Source: Opitutia bacterium (GTDB lineage Bacteria > Verrucomicrobiota > Verrucomicrobiia > Opitutales > Opitutaceae). From it: DNA of 64,000 nt. The stretch lies in NCBI GenBank assembly GCA_016187925.1, contig JACPIS010000006.1:1-64000 (forward strand), given 5' to 3'. Position 1 is the first letter of the stretch; every line of letters starts with the position of its first letter. Under the pieces are notes generated by a model. The model was not told the origin of the DNA. It made no database searches and saw nothing but the letters and a program-made list of their open reading frames with translations. A program made the translations under genes and the position numbers. Of the stretch, positions 44,483-53,294 are shown in pieces.

Positions 44483-45179
44483 GCGGTTGAAGATTGGTCA
44501 GATCGTTTAAGTCGCCGAATTCATAGCCGGCGTCCTTGAGTGCAGGGATGATCTTGTCGAGAACTGCCGCAGTTCTGGCTCCGCGAGTTTCGCCATCGTG
44601 CATGATCAAGATGCCACCGGGAATCGCCAGCCACTTGACAAGCATGGAGAGCAGCCACGGATCGTTTATCCAGTGATCGAGTGGGAAAACGGTGCCAAGC
44701 ACAGGTATGCAGCCCTTGCTTCGCGCATAGTCTAGTTGACCTGCGGAGCCGAAGTCTGATGGAGGGCGAAAGAACTTGGCGGCTTCGACTCGTTTCAGAG
44801 CGGCGGCGGTTGAGTCGAAATCTGCTGTGAAATTTTCCCAGCCCAGCTTCGAACAGGCGACAGTCGTGCGCAGGTGATTTCCCAAGTGATGTCCAGCTTC
44901 GACGATCTGTCTCAGGGCTGCGTCCGATTTGATGCGACCGGAAATGACAAAGAACGTGGCTTTGACCTTATGTCTGGCGAGTACGGTCAATATTTCCCCT
45001 GTCGCCGTGGTCGGCGCATCGTCAATCGTGAGATAAATCACTTTCCGTGACGCATCGCCGCGAAACAAAATTCTCGGCTGCCACCAGCTCAATAAACTGG
45101 GAAGCAGATAGGGTGTAACCACACAGACTACCCAAGCTGATAGACTAAGCAGGACAATAATCCAAATCACTCTGCGCAC
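44475..45179 (-). CDS. Polysaccharide deacetylase family protein, low GC
   Basis: A 234-residue protein with an N-terminal membrane segment (VIWIIVLLSLSAWVVCVVTP) and a NodB-homology domain: IYLTIDDAPTTATGEI with the catalytic and metal aspartates, HHLGNHL with the two metal histidines, FFRPPSDFGSAG and ILIMHDGETRGARTA. The members deacetylate N-acetyl sugars in peptidoglycan or other polymers. The gene is visibly poorer in GC (near 50-55% by eye) than its flanks, suggesting transfer. The start is GTG 45179, with another GTG 9 bases further in. Confidence 0.88.
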   Translation of the reverse strand: MRRVIWIIVLLSLSAWVVCVVTPYLLPSLLSWWQPRILFRGDASRKVIYLTIDDAPTTATGEILTVLARHKVKATFFVISGRIKSDAALRQIVEAGHHLGNHLRTTVACSKLGWENFTADFDSTAAALKRVEAAKFFRPPSDFGSAGQLDYARSKGCIPVLGTVFPLDHWINDPWLLSMLVKWLAIPGGILIMHDGETRGARTAAVLDKIIPALKDAGYEFGDLNDLTNLQPPN

Positions 45180-45224
45180 GGGATAGGTTTCAGGGGGCCT
45201 CGATATTCTGGATTGGGAGAGAAC

Positions 45225-46283
45225 TCAATCCACCCCCTGATTCGCGTTAAACGCGCGGGAGCGGAGCGGGGCGTGGCGGATGAGGTCGGCGTGGGGCAGG
45301 CCGCGGACGGTGTCGGGGCCGGGCGGGGCGTATTCGATGCGGAAACTGGCGGACCAGCCGTCTTGGATTTTCTCGAAGGGCACGGGGGCGGCGTCGGGCT
45401 TGTTCGTGTCGGTGACCCACCACTCGGGCTGCGTGAAATCCAAGTGCACGGCGTGCGTGGCACCGGGCTTGAGCACGAGGATGTCCTCGGCGTGCGGTGC
45501 GGGTGGGTCGGTGCGGCTTTCGCCGGCCCACGCGTAGTGTCCGGCCGTGAAGCGCTGGTTGCGCACGAGACGGAACGAGCGCGCGCCGGGCAGGGTGACA
45601 AGGGCGAGGTCCTTGTCGCCGTAGTTGTGCAGCGTGACGGTGAGGCCGGTGAGCGTCTGCGGCTGCCACGGCTGGCCGGGCACGCGGGTTTGTTGCGGAC
45701 GCGGCGGCCGGTCGAACGCGATGGTCAGACCAAGCGGCTCCCACGCGAAATCCTTGAGCACGGCTATGCCGGAGGAGCCGACGGCGATGTGCGCGTTCAT
45801 CGGGGCGCCGGCGCGCTCGTTGAGCGCGGTGCTCTCGGTCTTCAACGCGGCCTGCTGCGACATGAAGAACGCCTCGATGCCGTAGCGCACACGCACGCCA
45901 AAGGAGTCGGCGCTCTGCACGCGTCCGCGCAGGAACGGCCCGCGGGCGGGCGCGATGTCGCTGAGGTAGGCCAGTTCGGCGATGCCGTGCGGGTTGACCT
46001 GCAAGGCGGCGTAGACGACGCGGTCGCGCAGGGTCTGCAGCAGGCGATAGTCGGTGTCCTTGACCCACTTGGCCGGCTCGCCGCGGCAGAGGGCGGGCGG
46101 GACGAAGCTGATCTCGTAGTCGAGCCGCACGTAGGCGCCGCGCATGGGATCGCCCGGGTCGATGGGGGCGTTGCGCAGCGTGAGCGGCGTGCCGGTGCGC
46201 GCGATCCACTCGCGTTGCCCGGCCATGAAGGCCAGCACGAGCACCTGCAGGGCAACGACAGCGAGGGCGAGGCGCGTTTTCAT
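45225..46283 (-). CDS. GDYXXLXY-domain protein, membrane anchored
   Basis: A 352-residue protein with an N-terminal membrane segment or signal (MKTRLALAVVALQVLVLAFM). The GDYXXLXY-type motif reads GDPMRGAYVRLDYEI, and it is followed by RVVYAALQVNPHGIAEL. The C-terminal half is beta-rich and of unknown family. It overlaps the DUF2157 gene stop as ATGA. This pairing is common: the DUF2157 membrane protein and the GDYXXLXY protein occur together in many bacteria, but the function is not known. Confidence 0.85.
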   Translation of the reverse strand: MKTRLALAVVALQVLVLAFMAGQREWIARTGTPLTLRNAPIDPGDPMRGAYVRLDYEISFVPPALCRGEPAKWVKDTDYRLLQTLRDRVVYAALQVNPHGIAELAYLSDIAPARGPFLRGRVQSADSFGVRVRYGIEAFFMSQQAALKTESTALNERAGAPMNAHIAVGSSGIAVLKDFAWEPLGLTIAFDRPPRPQQTRVPGQPWQPQTLTGLTVTLHNYGDKDLALVTLPGARSFRLVRNQRFTAGHYAWAGESRTDPPAPHAEDILVLKPGATHAVHLDFTQPEWWVTDTNKPDAAPVPFEKIQDGWSASFRIEYAPPGPDTVRGLPHADLIRHAPLRSRAFNANQGVD

Positions 46284-47596
46284 GCGGCCCCTCCCGTTTC
46301 CCGCCGCACTTTCCGGTAATACATCGCCTCGGCCACGAAGATGCCGCCGAGGACGATGAACGCCAGCCCGCGCGCCGCGAGGCTGTGAAAGAGGTCGAAG
46401 TAGCGCGCGAGCACCACGGCGCTGAGCAACAGCGAGCCGAGCACCGTCGGCCGCAGCCGGCTCTGCTGGCAACCACGCCACATCCACATGATCGCCAGGC
46501 TGAGCAGCACGAGGTTGAACGACCACGAGACGAACAGCTCCCAGCCGCGCGTGTCCGTGGCGGCGAGGCCGTAGCCGTAGAGGAGCGCGATGGGCAGCAG
46601 CCATTCCTCGCGCTGCACGCCCGCCTCGTGCCGGGAAAACGCCCGCTGGAGCAGCCAGAGCCAGCCGGCCAGCCCGCCCGTGAAGAGCGACCAGCCGAAG
46701 ACCGTCGCCACCTCGGGATTCCGCTCGTATTGGCGCGACCAGTTCAGGAGGTCGTGCACGGCGTCGTGGAAGGAGAGCAGGTAGGCGCAGACGAGAAACG
46801 CACCGTAGCCGAAGAACGACATCACGGCCGCGCCGCCGGCGAAGTCGGGCCGGTCCGCCGCGGTCAGCCGTGCCGCCGCGACGAGCAGCACGCCGAGCGC
46901 GAGGCTGGCGGTGAAGGCGTGCGAGGCGCTGCCCCACGTCACGAGGTTGAGCGCGATGAGCAGTTGGAGCGCGGCCAGCGCCGCGGTGAGCAGCAGCGCG
47001 GAACGCTGCGCCCACGCGAGCGTCACGACGCCGCCGGCGACGAGCAGGGCCGACCAGTATTCCGGTTGGTGGAAAGCCGTCGTCTCGCAACAGCCCCAGA
47101 TCGCGAGCAGCACGACGGCCAGCAGGCCGTTGGCCGTGGAGCGGATGGCCCACGCCATCGCCAGCGCGCCGAGCGCCCAGAAGAGGAAGCCGTTGGGGTA
47201 ATGCTCGTCGATGTTGTAGATTTGCGCCACGAGCCAGATGCCCGCGCCATAGAACATGGTCCCGAGCGCGGCGAGCGCCTCGCCGAGCTTCGGCTGCCAG
47301 CCCGCGCGCGCGCGCAGACGGAGGCCGCCGGCGTGCGTCGCGATGATCGCGCCGAAGACCAGCGCGAGTTTGCCGGCCTTGGGAATCTCGTCCCAGTTGT
47401 AGGCGAAGAGCAGGATGACCCCGAGGCCGATGACGATGGCGCCGGCGGTGGCGAAGACCAGCAGGCCCCACGGCACGGCGCCGGCGGGTTCGGCGGTATA
47501 GCGGCTGCGCAAGGTGGCGGCCTGCTCCGGCGTGATGAGCCTCTCCTCCGTCCAGCGCTCGATCTCGCCCAGTAACCAGCGGGAATGTTTGTTCAT
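46280..47596 (-). CDS. DUF2157-domain polytopic membrane protein
   Basis: A 438-residue protein. The soluble N-terminus (LLGEIERWTEERLITPEQAA) is the DUF2157 helical hairpin, followed by about 11-12 membrane segments starting with LLVFATAGAIVIGLGVILLF. It is the first gene of a pair with the GDYXXLXY protein and is coupled by an ATGA overlap. No transport or enzyme motif is evident. ATG 47596 starts right at the family N-terminus (MNKHSRW). Confidence 0.85.
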   Translation of the reverse strand: MNKHSRWLLGEIERWTEERLITPEQAATLRSRYTAEPAGAVPWGLLVFATAGAIVIGLGVILLFAYNWDEIPKAGKLALVFGAIIATHAGGLRLRARAGWQPKLGEALAALGTMFYGAGIWLVAQIYNIDEHYPNGFLFWALGALAMAWAIRSTANGLLAVVLLAIWGCCETTAFHQPEYWSALLVAGGVVTLAWAQRSALLLTAALAALQLLIALNLVTWGSASHAFTASLALGVLLVAAARLTAADRPDFAGGAAVMSFFGYGAFLVCAYLLSFHDAVHDLLNWSRQYERNPEVATVFGWSLFTGGLAGWLWLLQRAFSRHEAGVQREEWLLPIALLYGYGLAATDTRGWELFVSWSFNLVLLSLAIMWMWRGCQQSRLRPTVLGSLLLSAVVLARYFDLFHSLAARGLAFIVLGGIFVAEAMYYRKVRRETGGAA

Positions 47597-47717
47597 TGGT
47601 CGATGGCCCGTTGCGTTCACAGCCAAACCGCGCGGGCGGCGGGTCACAAACGAATTCCGCCTGGAGCCGGGGCGGCGCGGCAGAGCACCGGTGGGCGGCG
47701 CCGGATCGCGGAAAGGC

Positions 47718-48161
47718 TCAGGATGTGCGGGCCATATGCCCGGCCCATTGCCGGACCACCGCTTGCAAGGCGGCCTGCTTGGACTTCACGTCGGCGAGGC
47801 TGAAAAACTTGGCGATGCAGCGGCGCTCGTCGAGCCACTCCAACAGGCCGGTGTCTTCCGTGATGGCGATGCGGCCTGGCTTGGGCTTCGCGCCCCGGTG
47901 AAACACGATGAGGATGTGATCGGTGCGCCTGACGTGAAAGGTCGCAAACCAGTCATGGCAGAAAAAGCTCGGGGCATTCCACTTGATGCCTTCCGTGATC
48001 TGCGGGTCGGCGGCGAGGATGATTTTGCGGAGGGCAGTCATCACGGGTTTGAGCGGATGATTGCTGTGTGCGATAAGCTCGGTCACGGCGTCGGGATTGT
48101 CCCATTCCGCCGGGCGACCGGAGGGGAGCTTCTTTGCGGGGGCGGTTTTGCGGGTTTTCAT
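47718..48161 (-). CDS. DUF1801-domain protein
   Basis: A 147-residue protein with the core MTALRKIILAADPQITEGIK followed by WNAPSFFC, typical of DUF1801 (YdhG-like, related in fold to iron chaperones such as frataxin). The role is not known. Its ATG overlaps the stop of the methyltransferase gene by four bases (ATGA), so the two are coupled. Confidence 0.85.
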   Translation of the reverse strand: MKTRKTAPAKKLPSGRPAEWDNPDAVTELIAHSNHPLKPVMTALRKIILAADPQITEGIKWNAPSFFCHDWFATFHVRRTDHILIVFHRGAKPKPGRIAITEDTGLLEWLDERRCIAKFFSLADVKSKQAALQAVVRQWAGHMARTS

Positions 48162-48637
48162 CGGGCGGTAGATTTTCCGCGGATCGCCGGCCTCCAGCGC
48201 GGGACGGAGGCCGCATAGGATTCCCACTCGGCGCCGAACTGCCCGTGCAACCAGGGTTCCTCGAAACGGGTGACACGCAGATGGAAGATCACGGCGAGCA
48301 GCGCGGCGTAGCCGGCGGTCCACGGCGAGGCATAAAGCACGCTCCATCCGGCGACCAATGTCAGCACGGCGAGATACATGGGGTTCCGGACGTGGCGGTA
48401 GAGGCCGACGATCACGAGGTGCTTCGGCGGATCCCACGGGGCGAGCGTGCCGCGGCCGGCCACAAAGAAATCCCGCACGCACCAGAGCAGCAGCGCCGCC
48501 CCGAGCGCGAGCAGCCCCGCGCCGGGCAAGACCAGCGCCGGATGAGGCGGATCGTGACGCACGAGAAACGCCGGCACCACGCCGGCGACGATCCCAGGGC
48601 AGGCGAGCACGGCAAACAAGGCGCGAAGGACTCTCAT
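48158..48637 (-). CDS. Isoprenylcysteine carboxyl methyltransferase (ICMT)-family membrane protein
   Basis: A 159-residue protein with about four membrane segments. The C-terminal signature is LYRHVRNPMYLAVLTLVAGW and then TRFEEPWLHGQFGAEWESYA, the SAM-binding part of the ICMT/PEMT-type methyltransferases. Bacterial members methylate lipids or other membrane substrates, mostly unknown. It is translationally coupled to the DUF1801 gene. Confidence 0.87.
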   Translation of the reverse strand: MRVLRALFAVLACPGIVAGVVPAFLVRHDPPHPALVLPGAGLLALGAALLLWCVRDFFVAGRGTLAPWDPPKHLVIVGLYRHVRNPMYLAVLTLVAGWSVLYASPWTAGYAALLAVIFHLRVTRFEEPWLHGQFGAEWESYAASVPRWRPAIRGKSTAR

Positions 48638-48683
48638 CGGTTGGAGCGGCAGGGTGGCGAGGGGTGCGGCCGGACGCGGCGAC

Positions 48684-49304
48684 TCATTTCCGTCCGGCGG
48701 GGGCGGGCGGCAGGTGACCCTGCGCGACGGATTCTCCGATCATGCGCGTGGCGTATTCCCAGATGGCCTGCGAGCCGTCCTGCACCGCCGCGTTGCGGGC
48801 GAGCACACGGTCGTGCGTGACGCCGTGCTTCTTCCACGCGTGGCCTTCGGTGCGGGCGTTGAGCAACATCGCCTGGAAGCGGTCGCAAGCGAGGGCGAAC
48901 TGCGCCTCCGGCGTCGTGTGCGCCTCGAATTCGTCCCACAGCGCGCGGTACTCGGCGGTCTGGTCGGGCGGCAGCAGGCCGAAGATGCGCTCGGCGGCGC
49001 GGGCCTCGCGCTCGTGCTGGCCGACCATCGCGGCCGCGTCGTAGGCGAACGTGTCGCCGGCATCGATCTCCACGAGATCGTGGATGAGCAGCATGCGCAG
49101 GACGCGCAGCAGGTCGAGCTGCGGGGCGTTGGCGTGCTCGGCGAGCGTGACGACCACGAGGCAGAGGTGCCAGGTGTGCTCGGCGCTGTTCTCGGCGCGG
49201 CGGCTCTGCGTCACGACGGTGCGGCGCAGGACTTCCTTGAGCTTGTCGACCTCGACGAGAAATTCGATCTGCCGGGCGAGCCGGTCGGCGGTGGCGGAGC
49301 TCAT
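48684..49304 (-). CDS. HD-domain phosphohydrolase, YfbR-like
   Basis: A 206-residue HD-domain protein: VTQSRRAENSAEHTWHLCLV with the first His, MLLIHDLVEIDAGDTFAYD with the HD pair, and ALACDRFQAMLLN with the last Asp. This plan fits the YfbR/HDDC2 group, which remove phosphate from deoxyribonucleoside 5'-monophosphates. The actual substrate is not shown. It overlaps the SGNH hydrolase gene by four bases (ATGA). Confidence 0.88.
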   Translation of the reverse strand: MSSATADRLARQIEFLVEVDKLKEVLRRTVVTQSRRAENSAEHTWHLCLVVVTLAEHANAPQLDLLRVLRMLLIHDLVEIDAGDTFAYDAAAMVGQHEREARAAERIFGLLPPDQTAEYRALWDEFEAHTTPEAQFALACDRFQAMLLNARTEGHAWKKHGVTHDRVLARNAAVQDGSQAIWEYATRMIGESVAQGHLPPAPAGRK

Positions 49305-49978
49305 GGCGCGAGGAGCGGGGTCAGGATTTTCACCCAGAGGGCGTAGCCGGCCGGCTTCATGTGCAGCTGGTCCTCGCGGAAGAGCACGGGGCGCGGGTGG
49401 CCGGCGGTATCGAGCATGGCGGAGTTGACGTCGACGAAGCGGCAGCGCGGGTCGGTGGCGCACTCGGCGGCGATGAGGGCGTTGGTGCGGCGCATGGCCT
49501 CGCCGATGCGGGCGCGCGACGGGCTTTCCTTGATCGACACGTAGAACAGGCGTGCTTGCGGCAAGGCGGCGTGGAGCTTCGTGCGGAACGCGCGGAAGTC
49601 GGCCGCGACCTGCTCGGGCGTCTTGCCGTTCCAGAGGTCGTTCTCGCCGGCGTAGAGCACGACGGTGCGCGGCTGATAGGCGAGCACGATGCGGTCCGCG
49701 TAGAACGTGCTGTCGGCCAGCTCGGAGCCGCCGAAGCCGCGGTTGACGACGGGAAGGCCGGGAAAGTCCTGCGCGAGCGTGCTCCAGAGCCGGATCGACG
49801 AGCTGCCGACGAACACGATGCCGCCGCGTGCGGGCGGGTGAGTGGTGTCGGTTGCCGTGAGCTGGGCAATCTCAGCGGCCCAGTCGGCGGGTTTGGCGAG
49901 GGCGGGGGAGACGAGCAGCAGCCCGGCGAAGAGCGCGAGCGTGGAGAGACGAAGACGGCGGGGTAAGGAAGTGGGCAC
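49301..49978 (-). CDS. Exported SGNH/GDSL hydrolase
   Basis: A 225-residue hydrolase with a signal peptide (LRLSTLALFAGLLLVSPALA). The blocks are GIVFVGSSSIRLWS with the nucleophile serine, NRGFGGSELADS, VLYAGENDLWNG and the C-terminal FREDQLHMKPAGYALW with the D-x-x-H pair. Substrates of this subgroup are acetyl esters of sugars or lipids. No ATG lies near the start. I chose GTG 49978, because the frame further upstream (a TTG at 50017) is repeat DNA with CACGAAA units. Confidence 0.87.
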   Translation of the reverse strand: MPTSLPRRLRLSTLALFAGLLLVSPALAKPADWAAEIAQLTATDTTHPPARGGIVFVGSSSIRLWSTLAQDFPGLPVVNRGFGGSELADSTFYADRIVLAYQPRTVVLYAGENDLWNGKTPEQVAADFRAFRTKLHAALPQARLFYVSIKESPSRARIGEAMRRTNALIAAECATDPRCRFVDVNSAMLDTAGHPRPVLFREDQLHMKPAGYALWVKILTPLLAP

Positions 49979-50005
49979 CACGAAACACACGAAAGACACG
50001 AAAGG
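49976..50005. repeat. short CACGAAA-unit repeat
   Basis: CACCACGAAACACACGAAAG followed by ACACGAAAGG shows three to four tandem-like CACGAAA units. It touches the start of the SGNH hydrolase gene and confuses its start-codon choice. Confidence 0.6.
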
Positions 50006-50033
50006 AGCCAAGCGCAAGACGCGGCGCGGAAAT

Positions 50034-50086
50034 GTAGGGCTCGGCCTGGCGTCGAGCCTGAGGCCTCACACGAGGTGAGGCCCTAC
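50034..50086. repeat. palindromic repeat, GTAGGGC/GCCCTAC family
   Basis: The ends GTAGGGCTCGGCC and GGTGAGGCCCTAC frame hairpins GGCCTGGCGTCGAGCC and GCCTCACACGAGGTGAGGC. It is close to the copy at 32665, including the CGAGGTGAGGCCCTAC end. Confidence 0.8.
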
Positions 50087-50267
50087 GCACTACACCACAC
50101 CCTGTGCGGGTGACAGCGTGAGGCCCTGCACGCTACACGCTCTGCGGGTGGCCGCGCGCGGTCCGGCGCGCGCGGCGCGGGCAACCTGGGAGGCGCCGCT
50201 GATCGCGACGAGCGACCGTTCGGCGGCCGGGGCTTGCGCGGGGGGCGATTTGGGTTTTTGTCGCCCC

Positions 50268-52406
50268 ATGCGAAATGTTGCCCGTCTTACCCTGATGATG
50301 GCGGCCCCGAGCCTCGCGCTCGCCGCCTGGAACTATCCCGCCAGCAAGACCGTCGAGCACGTCGACGATTATCACGGCACGAAAGTGTCCGATCCCTACC
50401 GCTGGCTGGAGGAACTCGACTCGGCCGACACGAAGGCCTGGGTCGCCGCGCAGAACGGGTTCACCGACGCCGAGCTGGCGAAGATGCCCGAGCGCGCGCT
50501 GGTGAAGCAGCGCCTCACCGAGCTCTGGAACTATCCGCGCACAGGCGTGCCGTTCAAGGAGGCCAACTGGTATTTCTTCACCAAGAACGATGGCCTGCAG
50601 AACCAGTCGCCGCTCTATGTGCAGGACGGCCTGCACGGCACGCCCCGCGTGCTCATCGACCCGAACGCGCTGTCGAAGGACGGCACCGTGGCCGTGACGG
50701 CCACCTCGCCGTCGCCCGACGGCAAGTGGCTCGGCTACGGCCTGGCCAGCGCGGGGTCCGACTGGAACGAGTTTCACCTGCGCGACATCGCGACCGGCCA
50801 GGACGCCGCCGACACCGTGAAGTGGGTGAAGTTTTCCGGCCTCAGCTGGACGCACGACAGCAAGGGCTTCCTCTACTCGCGCTACCCGGCGCCCGAGGGC
50901 GGCAACCCGAAAGTCTTCACCAAGCTCGCCAACCGCCAGCTCTACTACCATCGCCTCGGCACGCCGCAGGGTGACGACAAACTGGTCTTCGAGATGCCGG
51001 AGCATCCGGAGTGGTTCCTGGGCGGCTCCGTCTCTTCCGACGGACGCTACCTCGTCATCTCCGTCTCGCAGCCGGGCAAGCTCGGCAATTCCGTGTACTA
51101 CATCGATCTCGCGGACGAGCACGCGCCCGTGCTGGGCGGCGCGGTCAACAAGCTGGTCGACTCCTTCGTGTCGACCTATGCGTTCATCGGCAACGTCGGG
51201 CCCACGTTCTATTTCTTCACCGATGCCGGCGCGCCGCGCGGCAAGGTCATCGCGGTCGACCTCGGCGCGCCCGACCTCGCGCAGGCGAAGACGATCATCC
51301 CGGAGTCGGGTGACACGCTCGAAAACATCCGGATCTCCGCGGGCAAGTTCGTCGTGACCTACATGCACGATGCCACGAACCGCGTCGCGCTGTTCGGCCT
51401 CGACGGCCAGCCGGCGGGCGAAATCCCGCTGCCGGGCATCGGCTCGGTCGCGACCGTCAGCGGCAAGTTCAAGGATTCCGAGCTGTTCGTCGGCTTCTCG
51501 TCGTTCCTCGCGCCCGGCACGATCGTCCGGCACGACCTCGCGACGGGCAAAACCGAGACGTTCCACGCGACGAAGACCGCCTTCGACACGGACAAGTTCG
51601 AGGTGAAGCAGGTGTTCTTCCCCTCGAAGGACGGCACGAAAATCCCGCTGTTCCTCGTGCACAAAAAGGGCCTGAAGCTCGATGGCTCGGCGCCCACGTG
51701 GCTTTACGGCTACGGCGGCTTCAACATCTCCTTCAAGCCGGCGTTCGCGGTGCCGCCGCTCGTCTGGATCGAGCGCGGCGGCGTTTATGCCTACGTCTGC
51801 CTGCGCGGCGGCGGCGAATACGGCGAGGAGTGGCACAAAGCCGGCACGAAAGAGCGCAAGCAAAACGTCTTCGACGACTACATCGCCGCCGGCGACTGGC
51901 TCGTGGCCAACGGCTACACTTCACACTCGCGGCTCGTGCTCGACGGCCGCTCCAACGGCGGCCTGCTGCTCGGCGCCGTCGTCAATCAGCGCCCCGACCT
52001 CGCCGCCGCGGCCGTGCCCGCCGTCGGCGTGATGGACATGCTGCGCTACCACAAGTTCACCGTCGGCGCCGCGTGGGCGAGCGACTACGGCAACTCCGAC
52101 ACGCCCGAGGGTTTCGCCTATCTGCGCGCCTACTCGCCGGTGCACACGGTGAAACAGGGCGCCAAGTATCCGGCCGTGCTCGTGACGACCGGCGATCACG
52201 ACGACCGCGTCTTCCCCGCGCATTCCTACAAGTACACCGCCACCGCGCAGGCCGGCGCCGATCCGGCGGGCGGCCCGATCCTCATCCACATCGAGGCCAA
52301 CGCCGGCCACGGCGGCTCGAGCGGCACCTCGCCGGTCTCGAAGACCATCGAGGACTGGGCGCTGCGCATGGGCTTCGGCGCGCACTTCACGGGTTGGGGC
52401 AAATAG
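50268..52406 (+). CDS. Exported prolyl oligopeptidase (S9A family)
   Basis: A 712-residue serine peptidase that cuts short peptides after proline. A signal peptide (RLTLMMAAPSLALAA) precedes the family start DDYHGTKVSDPYRWLEELDS. The beta-propeller follows, and the catalytic domain has LVLDGRSNGGLLLGA with the nucleophile, VTTGDHDDRVFPAHS with the acid and EANAGHGGSSGTS with the histidine. Length matches prolyl oligopeptidases plus a signal. ATG 50268 was chosen for the signal peptide. Confidence 0.95.
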   Translation: MRNVARLTLMMAAPSLALAAWNYPASKTVEHVDDYHGTKVSDPYRWLEELDSADTKAWVAAQNGFTDAELAKMPERALVKQRLTELWNYPRTGVPFKEANWYFFTKNDGLQNQSPLYVQDGLHGTPRVLIDPNALSKDGTVAVTATSPSPDGKWLGYGLASAGSDWNEFHLRDIATGQDAADTVKWVKFSGLSWTHDSKGFLYSRYPAPEGGNPKVFTKLANRQLYYHRLGTPQGDDKLVFEMPEHPEWFLGGSVSSDGRYLVISVSQPGKLGNSVYYIDLADEHAPVLGGAVNKLVDSFVSTYAFIGNVGPTFYFFTDAGAPRGKVIAVDLGAPDLAQAKTIIPESGDTLENIRISAGKFVVTYMHDATNRVALFGLDGQPAGEIPLPGIGSVATVSGKFKDSELFVGFSSFLAPGTIVRHDLATGKTETFHATKTAFDTDKFEVKQVFFPSKDGTKIPLFLVHKKGLKLDGSAPTWLYGYGGFNISFKPAFAVPPLVWIERGGVYAYVCLRGGGEYGEEWHKAGTKERKQNVFDDYIAAGDWLVANGYTSHSRLVLDGRSNGGLLLGAVVNQRPDLAAAAVPAVGVMDMLRYHKFTVGAAWASDYGNSDTPEGFAYLRAYSPVHTVKQGAKYPAVLVTTGDHDDRVFPAHSYKYTATAQAGADPAGGPILIHIEANAGHGGSSGTSPVSKTIEDWALRMGFGAHFTGWGK

Positions 52407-52542
52407 GCTCCGCCCGGTTCACGGCAAGCCGCTTGCAGCTCCGGGGTGCGGAACTTTCGCCGCCGGAGTTTTCTTTGGCGGACTCCGCTGTTGACCAGCC
52501 GCCGGCGCGTCGCGCAGGCTAGAAGAGGTTACCTTCTCCCGG

Positions 52543-53193
52543 ATGAGCAATTTCTGGATTATCTCCACCGCCATCGCCGGCTACCTGCTCGGCGCTCTGC
52601 CCTTCGGCTACCTCGTGGCCAAGGCGCACGGGGTGGATATCTTCAAGGCCGGCAGCGGCAACCCGGGCGCGACCAACGTCAAGCGCGTGCTCGGCGCCAA
52701 GGCGGGCAACACCGTCCTCGTGCTCGACATGCTCAAGGGTGCGGTGGCGACGGGCTGGCCGATGCTGCCGTTTGTCCACACCGAGCATCAGTGGATCCTC
52801 TCGCTCATCGGCGTCGTGGCCGCCGTGATCGGCCACGCGTTTTCGGTTTTCACCCGCTTCAAGGGTGGCAAGAGCGTCGCGACCGCCGCTGGCGGCCTCG
52901 TGGTGCTCATCCCCGAGGCGTGCGGCATCGCGGCTGTGACCTGGGTGGTGGTCTTCTACGCGCTCCGCTACGTTTCGCTGGCTTCGATCCTCGCGGCGGC
53001 TGCAGTGATCGTCGCCAGCTGGCTGCTGCATTACCATCTCGCGGTCTCGATCATCACGACCGTGCTGGGGACGTTCGTCATCCTCCGGCACCACGAGAAC
53101 ATCCGGCGGCTGCTCAACGGCACCGAGAGCCGCTTCGTCAAGAAACCGGCCGCCAACGCGGCCGAAACCAAAAAACCGGACACGCAACCCTGA
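52543..53193 (+). CDS. plsY: Glycerol-3-phosphate acyltransferase PlsY
   Basis: Inner-membrane enzyme that moves the acyl chain from acyl-phosphate to glycerol-3-phosphate, the first step of phospholipid synthesis. The 216-residue protein has five predicted membrane segments and the motifs GSGNPGATNVKRVLG, FKGGKSVATAAGG and HHENIRRLLNGTE. A polar C-terminal tail extends a little past the family norm. It lies upstream of lysC on the same strand, 101 bases apart. Confidence 0.95.
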   Translation: MSNFWIISTAIAGYLLGALPFGYLVAKAHGVDIFKAGSGNPGATNVKRVLGAKAGNTVLVLDMLKGAVATGWPMLPFVHTEHQWILSLIGVVAAVIGHAFSVFTRFKGGKSVATAAGGLVVLIPEACGIAAVTWVVVFYALRYVSLASILAAAAVIVASWLLHYHLAVSIITTVLGTFVILRHHENIRRLLNGTESRFVKKPAANAAETKKPDTQP

Positions 53194-53294
53194 CGCCCTC
53201 TCCCGAGTGGCGCGGCGGTTGCGGTATGACGCACGGTGCGGAGTCGCGCCTTGCCAAACCCGCCCCCGGCGCGCCATGTAACCCGATTGGAATT

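Noticed and set aside
49979-50017. TTG start of the SGNH hydrolase at 50017
   Set aside because: The added residues come from CACGAAA repeat units; the signal peptide works from GTG 49978.
53194-53294. lysine riboswitch ahead of lysC
   Set aside because: The leader is only about 100 bases and I see none of the conserved lysine-riboswitch blocks.
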